Shown here: one piece after another, positions 33,390 through 46,980 of the stretch
Numbering within the stretch: the stretch's first letter is position 1
Layout of the letters: every line of letters begins with the position of its first letter
Source of the DNA: Sanderia malayensis
Taxonomy: Eukaryota > Cnidaria > Scyphozoa > Semaeostomeae > Pelagiidae
NCBI GenBank assembly: GCA_013076295.1
Contig: RQOL01000855.1
Coordinates: forward strand, 1,550,001-1,614,000
DNA length: 64,000 nucleotides
Direction of reading: 5' to 3'
Program-made: the position numbers and the translations under genes
Notes under the pieces: generated by a model
What the model was told of the DNA's origin: nothing
What the model saw: the letters and a program-made list of their open reading frames with translations, nothing else
Database searches by the model: none

Positions 33390-36300
33390 ATGGAGAACTT
33401 TGAAAAGATAAAGTTTCTTGGGAAAGGTGGCTGCGCTGTTGTTTACCTTGTAAAGTCGAAGTTAAATGAAAGGTTGTTATATTTGATTTGATTTTGATCA
33501 TAAATGTACTGCTTTTAAAGTATATCATATCTATGTACATTGTTTCTTTAACGTCCTCATCTGATTTATTGATTATGTCCTCGTGTCATACATATTTAAT
33601 TCGTCATGAAATATTTCTAGGTTATATGCTCTTAAGGAAATACAGCTTGATTCCAACAAGCAAACAAGGACTAAAGAGCATGTTTTGAAGGAAGTAAGGT
33701 ATGTTAACAACACGTGTTGCTTTCACACCCCATTGTGCCCTGCCCTGCCCCCTGCCCCCTCACCACTCCGCCTCTTTATCATCGGATGCCTCTTTCAATT
33801 CCCGTCCGATCTTACATGATCATAGACAGTCACATGCTCTGTTATAATTAAAGCCATCAATTTTTTGTTTCAAAGAATTCTAGAGAAATTGAAGCACCCA
33901 CACATTGTCGTTTGCCATGATTCATTCTTTGATCCAAGAGATGAATACCTTTGCATATTACAGGTAACATCCTTTCTGTCTTAATCACTATGAAATTTAC
34001 TTTATTTTTACCCACATCAGTCTTTAAAAACCAATTGCTTTGTCTCTTTCCAGGATTATTGTGATGGGGGAACTCTATATGATAAGATTCAAGATTCAAA
34101 GAAGGTTTGACTAAATTCCTTTCAATTGAATTGAATCCAGTTCTCTTTATGAAGCAACCTTTGCCAGTTTCTACTATAACCATTGCTCTCTAATTATTTT
34201 CAGGCAGGAAAACTTTTAGAAGAAAATCAAATACTAAAGGTTCGAACTCATTAGGGATGACAACAATTTCTTATATATGTAATAATAATAACAATAAATT
34301 GCAGTTAATATCTGCAGTCTTGATGCCTGCTACTTCAAAAGTTTCCTCAAATGAATTTCTCGAATAATTGTTTTCTCAAATTATTTTCTATTTTCTTTTG
34401 CTTTGGCACACTATAGTTGGGATATCCATCATTTGAGTTTATAGTTGAGAACATTCACTAACCCAAATAGATATGAATTTTTTTAGAGCTTGAGATAGCA
34501 GACGTTGACTGTAATAATTGTTTTGTCCATGCTGGAGTAAGGTGTAAGGTGTTTTTTCTTTCTTTCAGTGGTTTGTGCAAATAGTAATGGCTGTTCAGTA
34601 TATTCATTCAAAAAAAGTTCTTCACAGAGATTTGAAGACACAAAATGTCTTCCTAATGAGAAATGATGTTGCGAAACTCGGTAAGTATTCATAGCGAATC
34701 TTCTTCAGGTCTTTAAGATAGTTGCCAATGTCTTTCATGTTAGTTTCACCTAAATATTTAAGAAATAATTCATTGCTTTTTCCTACACATTTTATGAAAA
34801 CACGATCAAATAGCATGATTTATATACTCTAAGAGCTCTATGAGTCCCGTCTCTCTATTAAGCACCCCTCTCTAACAAGCGTTTCTCTTGAAATGAGATT
34901 CTGAAATAAGTCCCCTTCTTTGTGAACCCCCTTCTTTATTAAGTTTCCTAAGCCCCCTCTGGAATCTCAATGAGAAAGTAAGCCCCCAGGACTTAGCAGG
35001 GTTTATATTGTAAGTATGTAAAGTGCATCAATACATTGTGCTTTTTAAGGGGATTTTGGAATAGCAAAAGTGATGGACAGTACTATTGACATGGCACAGA
35101 CATGCGTGGGAACACCTTGTTACTTGAGTCCAGAAGTGTGTCAAGATATTCCTTACACATCCAAAGCAGATATGTGGGTGAGTTTAATAAGCAATATCTC
35201 TTCTTTTCTTGGTGTCAAAACGAAATTTTAGTATCTTTCATTGTGAGTTTGACATCCAAGTACCACTGATTATCTTACTATTTGCTGCTTTGCAGGCTCT
35301 TGGTTGCATGCTTTACGAAATGTGCACACTACAATATGCATTTGATGCTACAAGTCTTCTCAGCTTATACTATAAGATTGTGAAGGGAGATTACAAGGTA
35401 ACAGCCATCAGTAGAACACAACAAGATCTTTTTATTTTCTGCAAAACATCACTTTATCACTATCGTACTTTTAATCATTGATATTCTAGAACAATTGCAA
35501 TAAAAATAATATATACGAACAACAGAATACCATATCAGTATATCAAGTATTGTTATCATTACTGTTTTTCTTTATTATATCTTTTTTAATGTTTGTTTCA
35601 GCCAATTGATGGTTATTATTCTGATTTTGTTATTGACCTTGTTAGTAAACTACTGAGCAATAAACCTGAAGACAGACCAAGGTAATTTAAGTTTTTTCTG
35701 CTTTCTTCTTTCATTTCTTTTTTTTGTGTATGTCAGTTTATATCCGCCATCTCGAACATTCGCTTTCTCAAACGATATTTCATTCCTCCTCATTTCGGTA
35801 AAGTATAGTTGGTACATCTCACCATCTCGAACAAATTTCAATTTCCTTTGAGAGTTCGAGATGGCGAATGTCAACTGTAATTTTATTCTTTCTATGTTAA
35901 GAGCAAAGAAGTTTGCTCAGCGTTACGCTATTCCCCTCCCATTCATTTTTTTTATCAATGTTAGTAACAGCGTAGAACGATCAGTTAAGATGATTTCCTT
36001 GTCTCTATTTTAGTGCTGCACATATTCTCAACAATGAATTCATTCATGAAAGACTTTCTAATTTGAAGGTCGAATACCAAAACCTACAAGAAGTCATCAA
36101 CACAAGGTGGGTTTCCATTCCAGGGGCGCAATGGCGACACCAGAATCTTTCAAAAAGATTTTCGAGCCAAGTTAAAATTACTTAATATTGCTCAAACTAA
36201 TCAAGATTAACAAATACAATATCTAGGAAGTTAAAGTAAACAGAACGTAAATAAGGATCATGAATCAGAATATCAATTGATTGTGCTTTATTCGCCGGAT

Positions 36301-37799
36301 TTTTTAGAATAACTCAAAGACTTTCCCCGTGCGGAAACCTGATTAGCGGAAGACGACCTGCATCTGTAGCCAGTGATAGAAGTTCAAATTCATCATCGGT
36401 TGCAAACCCGCGAAGTAAGTCTGCGGTTGGGTACAGAAAAACCCTCTCCAACGTGCAGGCAAATGATTCAAACAAGAAGAATAATGAACCAGGTTGGTAT
36501 ATTTATTAATACAATAATGATTAATTAACCTATAACTTTTAGGAGGAAAGTAAACGAAACTTTATTCAAAGTGTGCGCTTGTTAGAATCAACTATAGTTT
36601 CTTGAGAGCATATAACCTAGAAGAATTTAATGACAAATGCTGCTTTATACGGGAAACCTTTACTGCTTATGCAATGGATGTTTCATTTGGTCCTTGTTTT
36701 CAGACACTTTCTGTGCAGCTTAGTGTTATCAAACTCCTTTATAGAAATATTCAAACTTATCTTCTAGACACGAATAATTTCATGTCTGCCAAGGAGACTG
36801 GTAACTATGCCGACGATTTCATTGAAGATGGTTCTGATGACGATGAGTTTGGCGAAGATGCAACCGAGGCTGAACTAGGTGATATCGATAAAGAGGCTGA
36901 GAATGAAGATAATGCTTGCTATGATTATCCTGATGATTTTGAAGATATCGATGAGGAAGATGAGCTGGTAATTGAAAATTCATCCATGCATGGCATCTTC
37001 TTTACTTCATGGCGATTTTTGTTTTTACCTTCCTCAAATATCAGCCATCCTTTATAGCTGTTTATTTCTTGTTTTATTAGTAAAGTTTATTTGTTTTATG
37101 AGTAAAGTTTATTTACACTTTAGGAAATAGAAGGAGTCTTGGATAATGTTGCAGATATATTACAAAAGAATTTTGAAGAAGAAGGTAAGATTTTTCTATT
37201 TACTTTGTTGCTTTGCACATTTTCTTCAATTTGATTTTTATAGGCTGTTGGTTCTTATCTGCGGCTTTGTACTTTTATCGTGATAATTACCTTCTGATTT
37301 TTTTAATTAGATATCGAAGAAGTAATTGAGGAAGAAAAGACTCCTTTTGGAAACTCAAATATTGCTTTTGTTCGAGAGTAAGTCTGCTGGAAATTTTTAA
37401 CACTTTCGTTGCTGTTTTAGCCTTAATAACTTTCTTGAACAATTACCCTTCTGAGATCGTTCAATTTCATTTTTCTTTAAGACGATGTCGCGAATTCCTC
37501 GGTGAAGTTGTATTTGACAAAGTCGAAGAAGCCTGCAGAGAAAATCTCGATGAAGACAATCTAAGGTGCATAAAATCGTAGCCCTCTCCTATAACTAACT
37601 AAATATCTCATAATGGTTTTATTCCCAACTTTTCTCTACCCATTCATCACTTGTTTTTTTGCATATAGTTCAATAATCGAAAATCTAATGATACTTTATT
37701 AATTTCAGACCTGAATTTCAACGGATTGCCGGGAGTGAAGTGTTGGAAACCTGTTTTCTCGTTAATGAACTCGTGTTGAATGAAGCCCGCGTCACGTGA
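33390..37799 (+). CDS. NIMA-related kinase (NEK family, NEK11-like tail)
   Basis: Sixteen exons (33390-33472, 33621-33698, 33876-33963, 34054-34104, 34204-34239, 34569-34680, 35050-35177, 35296-35397, 35602-35681, 36014-36106, 36308-36492, 36768-36967, 37124-37184, 37311-37377, 37482-37565, 37709-37799); 512 aa. Serine/threonine kinase domain at about 1-265: glycine loop [17 protein letters not shown] lysine, HRDLKTQN catalytic loop, DFG, and [11 protein letters not shown] activation segment, typical of NEK1/3/5/11. The kinase starts almost at the ATG. The tail has a Ser-rich basic part, an acidic block ([33 protein letters not shown]), and a helical end ([16 protein letters not shown]) resembling the NEK11 C-terminus. 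Such kinases act in cell cycle or cilia; which applies here is unknown. Paralogue assignment is tentative. Confidence 0.9.
35734..35877. mobile_element. pogo/Tigger-like MITE in kinase intron
   Basis: Ends cagtttatatccgccatctc and gatggcgaatgtcaactg are imperfect inverses, with TA on the right flank. Length 144 bp, no coding capacity. Confidence 0.55.
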
Positions 37800-38230
37800 T
37801 TGCTATGGACTTTGCCCTTTCTTCTCTAGATTATTACCCCAGATTGGACGTGACGTACACCACAGTCTGGCTTATATTTTGCAACTTGTTTTAATTTAAT
37901 AGACTTTGTGTTTGTGTATATATTGTTTTATGCAAATATATCTATCGTTTGGAATCGAGTAATGTATGATATTTGTATAATATACGTATATGAATGGGAA
38001 TTTATGTTTTTAAATTCAATGAATCTGCATTTGTATCGCAAGGGGGGCTGCCTTGTCTTCCAAATCTCCCACCTCAATGGGGCAGCGCCTCTCCCAAGTT
38101 ACTACATTTCCCCTGTATTGTTGCTGCGAAGGCAAAGTAGCATTGACTGCGCAGCGTCGTCAGTAAAGAATTACAAGGCCTGCCTGCCTGGCCTATCATT
38201 TTGTTTATTCTCAAACAACGTTCATTGAAA
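37800..38230. other. Kinase 3' flank and RNF2 promoter region
   Basis: A short gap between two genes in the same orientation. No other feature seen. Confidence 0.4.
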
Positions 38231-41200
38231 ATGTCTCAACCAACCCAGCAAACTACTCAACCAAGGTCTTGGGGTAAGAAAACAGCTAACTATTTCAGTA
38301 TTAATTATCAGTACTTTGTTAGCAATTTATGTTGTTCGACTGACATCAGGCAAGCTAGATAGTTCTCCATCGTGTATCGTCGAACAAGCATCTCGCACGT
38401 CAAGGCTAAGGTAACACAAGGTTGACGTTTCTGGGTTAAAAAGCTGAGTAATCAACTCAGTAAAGGTTCGCCCGCATAACTGAAGTACAAAAAAGTTCAT
38501 TCTTTACTATATTTGTCACAAATGCCCAGAGTTTTAAACATCTATTGTTCTCCTGGAACAATTGAACACAATGAAAGATATGACGTCATGCAAATATATG
38601 TTTTGATGAAGATGGGCGTGGTCGATTGATTATCTTGTTGCACTGTCTATGACATCTAAAATAGATGGAATTATTTATTTTAAATGTCATAAGAAGATAA
38701 CTCTTTTTGTTATATTCAATTGACTTTTTATTATTTTTGCTACAGAACTCAGTCTTTATGAGTTGCACAGAAAGCCCCACGAAGCAATAACAGATGATAC
38801 AGAGATAGCAATTTCTCCAAGAAGTCTCCACAGTGAGCTCATGTGCCCAATCTGCTTGGACATGCTGAAAAATACAATGACAACCAAAGAGGTACATCTT
38901 TCAGATTTTACTCCCCAAAACAAGCAATACGTTTTCAGCTGTTGTTATTCTGCAATCCACAAACCTGGTGGTTAATGAATTTCTTTTCCTCTGCAGTGTT
39001 TACATAGGTTTTGCCAAGAGTGCATTATAACAGCCCTTAGGAGTGGGTAAGTCAATCTTTCGCGATTCATTTTATCTGATATATTTCGGAAATAATCTCA
39101 ACTAAATAAGCTAATAATTGTGTTGATATTTTTCTTAGTAACAAGGAGTGTCCAACATGTAGGAAGAAACTGATTTCCAAAAGATCATTGAGACCAGATC
39201 CAAATTTTGATGCACTGATCGATAAGGTGATGATCTAAGAAATTATAAGTTCATTGATTGATTCAAACTTGCCTGAGGGTCATTTCCAATCAACCTTGAA
39301 ACACCATGTAATATGCAATGATAATAGCGATTGCATTTAACTCGTTTTATTTCATGTTTATGTGTTGTGTTTTATAAGTAAGTATTTTGATCATAGTCGA
39401 GGGTGACCCAGGGCTCCATATTCATTTGCTACTACCTTTTGGTAGTGGTTGGTGTCATTTGTATCCACAAACTGATTCACTTCATACAATCCTTTTCTTT
39501 CGTTGCTGAGTGCCTCGCAGGGAGGCATCATCAAATCTCATTTGTCAAGCCTTTGGTGAGACCCTGTTGAGGATTGAACCCCCAATCTTGCGCACTACAG
39601 TCAAACACTTTACCATGCACCATGCTTTATTGTTATAGATATATCCAAACAGAGAGGAGTATGAAGCCCACCAGGAGAAGGTCCTTCAGAAGCTGAACAG
39701 CCATCACAATCAGCAAGCTTTGACAACAAGTATCGAAGAAGGACTCAAACTGCAAGCGCAAAATCGACTTCAACGAATGCTCAGACAGGTGTGAAGTTCA
39801 GCATGGATTTATTACCTTGTGTTGCACTGCATTGTGAGCTCTTTGGGCATTCTAGTAGCAGTTTGCGAAATAGCCGTTTGGAAACATTAGCAGCAGTTTG
39901 CAAACATTAGTAGCAGTTTGCGATCATTAATAGCAGCTTGCAATCATCACTAGCAGTTTGCAAACATTTATATTTCATTCAATAGCCATTTCATTTGATG
40001 TTCAATTCTCCAACGTACTTTTTGTTTTTTAGCAACAAAGACGCACAATGGAAGAATTAAGTAGGTCCATCTTCCATTGATCAATTGCTCTTTTTAAATT
40101 TTGTTTACCTGATAATGCACAGCTGATAGCGTAGAAGCTCTCAACAAATCTTTTCAATTTTGATGAATCTAAAACGCTTTAAGGAGGACTTTCTTATCGC
40201 GACGTTTCCCGAAGCCAACTATTCTTTTTAGGCATGGATCCAGTTGTTGAAGAAGAAGGTATAATGCCAATGCTGCCGAAACTCCCCGTTCCTCAAACAA
40301 CTTCTGCCGTCGCTGGTGTTGTTAATAAGAAGAGAAAAACGCACCCAGAGACGTTGGATGACGACAGAGCAAGTCAAGAAACTAGTATGACCCCAATGCA
40401 ATGCTATTGCAATTCTATTGTTTACTTTCTTTAAGCCGACTAGCATGTCCACAGTGCTTGCGTTCAAGCTCATCTAAGCTGCTATTTACAGTCAAGCCTG
40501 CATATTTCGAGCTAGTGTGTTTCGAAACTTGTTCCAGTTCGAATGAACTCGAATGAACCATTCCTTATCAAACGAATCTTAGTAATTCGAAATTTTTGCA
40601 ATTCGAACATTTTCATGCGTCTCCAAGGTGCTTAAATCAGGCAAAGTTGACTGTATTTTTATATTCTCAGCTCAGGGCTAACTGCAGCTATAATATACAT
40701 GTTTGTACAGGCTAAATACCTTATCAATACAAGAAAGTATTGTTATCAACAAGGGCCCTAACAACTAGGTGATAACGTATAAATTTTACTATTTCAAACC
40801 TTGTTTCCTTTATTGAAGGTATGATGGAAGCTAGATCGGAGTCAATGGAGGGTCCCGAGGTATGTAGTGCTTCTTAATTGCTAACTCTTATTAATTGAAA
40901 CACTGCCCTGTGGTTTAATCATAATTTGATGCAATTTCGTTTGTGTTTATTGCAGGAGATTGAGCTAGTTTTTCGACCAAGTATCCAGAGCACAGATCCT
41001 ATTATTTCTGATCACATGGCGAGGTATTTGAAGACAACAGCAAATGCCACAGGTAGTCGACTCAACCTTCGTATGCAAGCTATTCGTTTATATCAATTTG
41101 CTGCTCGCATGCTGATTACTTTGAGATCTGTTATCTGTTACGAACGATAGCTTTAGTGAATATGTTTGAACTTGTCTGTTCAGTGATGTAGCTTTTGTTT

Positions 41201-42307
41201 TCTCGATTACAGTCGACCATCTTTCCCAATACCTGGCTTCGAGATTTTCATTGGAAAGGCAGAAAGAAGGTAACCAATTTCTTATCAAACTTCCAGTGTG
41301 TTGATACAGGACTTGCTGACCTTAAAACGGACATATACTCATTTGAAAACACAGAGCTTACAAGGAGCATACATCCGTTTGAAGACACGGGAGTTTCTAA
41401 CCTTAAAAGGGACATATACTCATTTGAAAACACAGAGCTTACAAGCGACATACATCAATTTGAAGACAAGGGAGTTTCTAACCTAGCCTTAAAAGGGACA
41501 TATGCTCATTTGAAGACATTAGGACATTGAAATTTGATTAGGAAACTTCGTCAGATTATTGGATTCAATTTTTTGCAGAACAAAGCGAAGAAAAACCTGT
41601 CAATCAAACATTTAAACCCAACTGTGATGAAAACACGAAGTACATTATCTCAGTGGTCACACAGACCGGCGAAAATCAGGTGAAATCTCAACACCACCCC
41701 CCGGTTATGATTTATATATTGCGTTGCCTGAAGCAGTGTCTTTACAATTGACGGGTGACTCTTCACATTTCCATTTCATACTCATGACTTAAAGGTGATC
41801 TGTTTTTTCGAAGGTCTTAGAAGGACATATGACGCTTGATCAAATCAACGAAAAGGTAGGATGAACTTCATTAATGTTATCATCAATTGAATATATGTAC
41901 AGTCAAATCTGCATATTTTGAACTCGTGTAATTCGAACTCTATCTAATTCGAACGAACTTCTCAGTCCCTTCAAGGGTCACTAATGAACCAATTCTTATT
42001 AAACAAACCTCTATAATTCGAACTTTTTGTAGTTCGAACATTTTCACGCTTCCCCAGGGTAATAGAATTAGACAGATTTGACTGTATATCGATGTTTAGG
42101 TGTTTTGGAGCGATTTGAATCACAGAGATACAAGCTATAGCAAGCTGTACTCATATGATATGTATTGTATTTAGATGTGATTTGAGCTGATGCACGTTTG
42201 TCTTGTGTTAACAGTACTGGAATCTGAACAAACCTTTGGAGATGTTCTACTCCCTTGCTTCGGAAGAGGACGAAACATCAAATTCAGTGTCACAGGATGA
42301 GAAGTAA
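38231..42307 (+). CDS. RNF2: Polycomb E3 ubiquitin ligase RING2/RING1
   Basis: Thirteen exons (38231-38273, 38746-38891, 38997-39046, 39139-39226, 39639-39788, 40033-40060, 40232-40384, 40819-40859, 40956-41052, 41213-41269, 41579-41679, 41814-41855, 42215-42307); 362 aa. Catalytic subunit of Polycomb repressive complex 1, ubiquitinating histone H2A. The C3HC4 RING is complete ([27 protein letters not shown]), preceded by the family's [13 protein letters not shown] and followed by [21 protein letters not shown]. The C-terminal RAWUL domain is visible as [12 protein letters not shown] ... [10 protein letters not shown] ... [13 protein letters not shown]. Probably the single ancestor of vertebrate RING1 and RNF2. 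Confidence 0.96.
39540..39625 (-). repeat. tRNA-derived SINE-like sequence in RNF2 intron
   Basis: Minus strand: gcatggtaaagtgtttgac (A-box-like), then gggggttcaatcctc with a B box at about 39571-39582. The flank at 39400-39540 looks like SINE body. Confidence 0.4.
39855..39972 (+). repeat. About 24-bp tandem repeat (agcagtttgcaaacattagt)
   Basis: Five degenerate copies in an RNF2 intron. Confidence 0.8.
40489..40653. mobile_element. pogo-like MITE in RNF2 intron
   Basis: Starts cagtcaagcctgcatattt, ends gcaaagttgactg, flanked by TA on both sides, with internal 'ttcgaa' palindromes. Same family as 41900-42084. Confidence 0.65.
41320..41525 (+). repeat. Tandem repeat in RNF2 intron, open in frame
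   Basis: About 2.5 copies of a roughly 72-bp unit (ccttaaaagggacatatactc ... gagtttctaa). It yields the apparent peptide [17 protein letters not shown], but lies between good splice sites of the RAWUL-coding exons, so it is intronic. Confidence 0.75.
41900..42084. mobile_element. pogo-like MITE in RNF2 intron
   Basis: Ends cagtcaaatctgcatatttt and cagatttgactg are inverses, flanked by TA, with internal 'aattcgaact' repeats. Sister of 40489-40653. Confidence 0.7.
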
Positions 42308-42843
42308 TAACAGAGGTACGACTGTACGACTGTACGACTATTGTACGTTTAAAAGAATCTCGAATTCTTACGTATATATACTTTAGGTATTTACATTTAA
42401 GTATCAAGATTTAGGTTGATACCAGTTAGGTATCTACAATAGCGGACTGTCTTTGGGACAATTTTAAAGTTGCAAAAAATTTATAAACCTGTAAACTTTT
42501 TCGTTGACTTTATTTATCCTACCATTCCCCCTAAAACAATGTTGTTTTCTCAATCAGACCTCTGTGATCATCGTGCAAAATGAATTTTGTCAAAGCTGTA
42601 TAAAACTGTCTTTTGAATCAACATTGTTTGGGGAAGGAGGGGGATGAAGGATACGTTCAAAATTAGCAATGTCGCAAGTGTCCCAGAACTTATGTCTTTT
42701 ATTGTACATTGAGGTATCTAATTTTAGATACCTATACTTCAGATGAGTTAATTACTGGCTAATCTAGTATGTTATCAATATGGATCATACCATTTCATCG
42801 GTATGGTACTTTATTAACATGATAGTAATAGCAAGTCTGAATG
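42308..42843. other. Between convergent RNF2 and ankyrin-repeat genes
   Basis: Contains 3' UTRs and a few short 'aggtatct/ttagatacct' inverted motifs at about 42410-42735. Nothing else recognised. Confidence 0.4.
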
Positions 42844-45800
42844 TCAATACATTAAAGCACTACCCGTTTCCACTTGCTCCTCGTTATTCACTTGTAATGA
42901 ATCTAGGTGGAAGCCAGTTGTATTCTTTTTTGATACGATAAAATCTAACGACTCCTCAGGTTTTGGTTCTACGTTTATTGCAACGTCGTCTGTGGAGTCT
43001 GTCACTTTCCCTTTTAAAGTATCATCCAGAGCCATGGATGTTAGTTTATAAATATCTGGTTCTGTGTAGCCTGGCTGTAACTGGGACAGTCTTTTCGTTG
43101 TTGATTTTTCTGATTTTCCGCTGTTTGTCACTTTGATCTGCTCTCCTGTTGATGAGAAGTTTGGCATATGCTCTAGGGAGATCGACTTTCTTTTCTTGCT
43201 CGGTAAGGATTTTGGAAAGCTGAATCTTTTGTTGCTCTCTTGCTTTGTCTCGGGAAATCTCTCTGATCCCTGTAATCCCGTCACCTCGTACATCTACAAA
43301 TCAATAGAGAATCGTGTTCTGTGGTCAGGTATAAGTGATGGAATTCCAAGCCCTTCTCGTGTGCTATCATGTATGTTAACGTTGCCCTGTGTGTAATCAT
43401 TTCTCCCTACTCTAAAATCTGATTCATGCTACACGCTCCTACCCTCCCTCCTATATTTTCTCATCGTATTTTGACGAATTACGAGATCGATCCTGACGAT
43501 ATTTGGGAGAAACGTCCCTTCCCCAGTCCCCAACTGGAGAGAGACGTCCCTCCCCATGGCCCCCCTTTGAAGCCGCCACTGCCTTCTCATATGCTATCGT
43601 ATCTTTTAACGGTACCCTGTGTATAGTAAATCTTCAGCATTCATGGATGCTAGCTTCCTGTTAGCGGTAGAGCTGTATTGTTAGCCAGTGTGGTGTAATT
43701 TGGCAATGTTCTTACCTTCTCTCGTCGTTTGCTTCTTAGTGACGAGAAGAACGATCCAAAACTTTCCCTTACACTTGACCACTTGCTTGATGTCTGAAAG
43801 AAACAGATTGAAACAATTAAACGATATTTATGTTTTTAATAGCGACGATTGCTCAAATATACTCGAGGCTTAATTTCTATTAATTATATACTAAACTTAC
43901 TAAGACGTAACAATTAATCGATTCTCACCTGTTTTTGTGAATTGGTTAAGTTGCTAGAATAGAATGATACTTTATCATGGTTCGCTATCATGTGCCATCC
44001 GTTATTTGGTAATGGTAAGCTTCGTATGAGATAATGCTCTTTTGAATTAGCCTCCTTTTCAATTATTTGCGTTGATGCAGCCTTTGACATTGTGGCATTT
44101 TTCTTTGTTGAATTCTTCGATATTTTTTGTCCATTACTCAAGTTTGGAGTTGACATGCTTTTTGGCAATATTCCTGCCAACCCCTTTGGCAATTTTAATT
44201 TATTCTTCGCTTTATCACTTTTTTTACTTTCCTTTATAACTGGCTTCGATGAACTACCATTGACTTCTGATTTTCCAATCGCTGTCATTTCATTCGGTCT
44301 ATCATTTGGTTTATCATTAATCTCTCCAATTTGTATAGCAATCACTTCAACACTACCCTGCGCCGTGTTATCCTGCTTTCTTTGCTGATGTAAATTGCTT
44401 AGATTTTCTCTTGATGTTTTCAATGTTCCGTTCTGATAGATCCTCACCGGGTCACCAACGCTTAGCTGAGTTCGCGGCGATACCTGTCCCTGATTCATGT
44501 TATCCTTACCTTTCGTGGCTCGGACCTGCGATCTTAAATCCTGAAAGAACTCCAAACTTGGTCGCCTGCGAAATCCAACACTTGCATTTCTATCCGCGTT
44601 TATTGCGCATTGAATCAAATCAGGATGCGGTCTCTCTCCCACCTTTGCACTACCATACTTATTATCACCATTATGTATCCTCTTTTGCAATCGTCCAAAT
44701 ATCATCGATAAACTCTCTTTTTTGTTATTATTTCTGTCTTTAACCTGGTACTTCACGTTCTTATCTTTAAATGATCTCCTTTTGCCGACTTTTTTGCCTC
44801 CATTGAGCCATCTCTCCCCCTTCACCCCTCCTCTCATACTACCCTGTGCAATATCATCAACACCATCGCAAGTCATTGTTGATTTCTTCCACTCTTCTCT
44901 GTTCTTCTTGACTTTCTCTTTCAAGCAGTCTTCAGATAACTTTTCTGCTATTCTCAGATAATCTTCTTCGTCCTTGCATTCCTGCCGACTCGCTGCTGCA
45001 TTTTCCTCCTCCACACTGGCTTCGTTGCCATTTGCTTGACACTCACTTTCTCCATTCTCATCGAATCTGACCTTTTTCAGACTCAGACTTCTCGTCTGCT
45101 GTGCTTCATTCGGTGACCCAGAGCTCACTCTTAACCACTATGGAAAACAAACATAAATAGCAATACATTTCTCCTTCGCAACTCCCAGCCTCACTGCTAC
45201 CGCAAAGCATTGTGGATCGCAATAACAAGGATCTTTACACCACCGTACTCACCTCTCTGAGAAACTCCAAGCACTCTACATGGCCTTTCTCATCGCAAAT
45301 ATCCATCGGCGTTCTCCCCGTATCATCTTGAAGTGCCAGTGAGATGTCCCTGTATGTATACAGACATATATCGTCATTTTCTAGCACCACATACCCTCAA
45401 CCATCAACATCAAATATCAGAGAAAACGTATACACCGACTTGATATTCCACCGCTCTACTTACAGCTTTGCCAATGTTTTCATAACTCTGATTTGATTAT
45501 ACTCAGCGACCAGGTGACTTGCGGTGGATCCAGTTTTGTCTCTCATATTCGCCTGCGCTCCTCCATACTCAAGCAACCATTTCACCACCTTCGAATGGCC
45601 CTCGGCGGCAGCTGAAAGCATAAAAATACCTCAGTTGCAATTATCCTTCAGTAATCACAACGTCGTACATATCTTTAGGGGTATTTGGGCAAATGTCTTA
45701 CCGAAATGCAACGGCGTACACCCGCTTAGATCGGCTTGAAGCGGAGAACAATCTGCCAGTTGAACGAGATATCTAACGCAATCAAGGTGGCCTTCTTGTG

Positions 45801-46980
45801 CGGCTGCGTGAAGAGCTGTCATTCCATCCTTCGCAGCCTCGGACCCAGGAATACTTGAATGCTTTGTCAACCAAATCACCACGTCTAATTGTCCTTCTTG
45901 AGCTGATAAACATGGAAAGGGTGATCAATATTAGATGGTATATGCTTGAGAAATCAATGCGTTGAAGAGTGAAGTTCAATTTATCCACTCCAATGTCTTT
46001 AGCAATGATACTCACCAGCAATGTATAAGGGATATGTGTAGTTATTGTCCTGTAAGAACAACGTTTTTTCTCGTGAAATCGGTGACAAGACTCGTAGATG
46101 TGACGCATGCGTTGCAACGTTATTCTTTCTACATATATTGAGCTATGATTTACCTTCATACCAGTACTGTCGACTTCCTGCTCTTTTAAAAGGTGCAGAA
46201 TGGGAAGGTGCCCGCCCGCAGCGGCGTAATGTGCTGCCACGCAGCCTTCTGACGATCTGAAAAGGGACAACGCAAATAACAATGATCAGCGGGAATGCAA
46301 GACACTCTTTGTCGTCATATGTAATAGATGTGTATACAGTGGAATCCCGCTATAACGAACCCCGTTTATAACGAACTTCCCGCTATTACGAACTAAAACT
46401 CCGGTCCCTTGGATTCTGGGAAGTAGTTCTTCATACAAAAATGTCCCTTCTGTATAACAAACTCCCGCTATTGCGAACTATTTTCTCGGTCCCTACAGAG
46501 TTCGTTATAGCGGGATTTCACTGTATTGTGTGCTTGTATTTGTATGTTTGAAACATCAGAACAGAAGTTAGAGAACCGGTCTCTTCAATGAAAACAAGAC
46601 AGAATCTGTATGCATTGAAAGATCAACATCTACAAAGACCTGCTTATCTTTAGAGGCCTTTCTCTAAGATGACGAACATCTATGAAGTACGTCGCAGGAT
46701 TTGGAAAGAGGATATTAAGAGCAGCGTTACCGTACAGTTTTGTGCGTTACCTTGCTGTTACTGTTACTGCTAGCGCTACTGCTTCTATGCATTACCTTGC
46801 TGTTACACTTCCTCCGTGTTTTAGAAGCCATTTCAAGCATGTCACTTGTCCATCGTACGCAAATTGATGCACCAATGACAGCCCATTGCTATCCAATGCG
46901 TTTGGCTCCAGAGTTCCTGCATCGCACTTCTCTTGCAAACGTTTTAGCGTCCTCTTATGTGACAACGTTCCTGTTTCCAT
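42844..46980 (-). CDS. Ankyrin-repeat protein, espin/synphilin-like
   Basis: Eight exons: 46980-46796, 46256-46162, 45902-45702, 45611-45464, 45349-45253, 45137-43929, 43793-43716 and 43293-42844; 820 aa, all phases consistent. The N-terminal 240 residues hold six to seven ankyrin repeats (NGLSLVHQFAYDGQVTCLKWLL, GCVAAHYAAAGGHLPILHLL, GMTALHAAAQEGHLDCVRYL, GCTPLHFAAAEGHSKVVKWLL, GSTASHLVAEYNQIRVMK, GRTPMDICDEKGHVECLEFL). The remainder is long, Lys/Ser/Asn-rich and probably disordered, with RRRPSLEFFQDLR and KLPKGLAGILPKSMSTPNL as possible phosphorylation or docking sites. The repeat block resembles espin, but espin's proline-rich and WH2 regions are not seen, so the paralogue is uncertain. 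Confidence 0.78.
46337..46523. mobile_element. pogo/Tigger-like MITE in ankyrin-gene intron
   Basis: 25-bp ends: cagtggaatcccgctataac / gttatagcgggatttcactg, flanked by TA duplications; 187 bp. The interior repeats 'cccgctattacgaact'. Non-coding. Confidence 0.85.

Noticed and set aside
39226..39285. gtgatga ... ctga in an RNF2 intron as a snoRNA
   Set aside because: The C-like box overlaps the splice donor and the flanks do not pair.
41298..41530. Extra coding repeat exon in RNF2
   Set aside because: It would interrupt the RAWUL domain. The flanking exons join in phase without it.
46751..46796. Alternative downstream donor in the first ankyrin exon (a second agcaag/gtaac)
   Set aside because: Using it would add a stop codon directly after the first donor.
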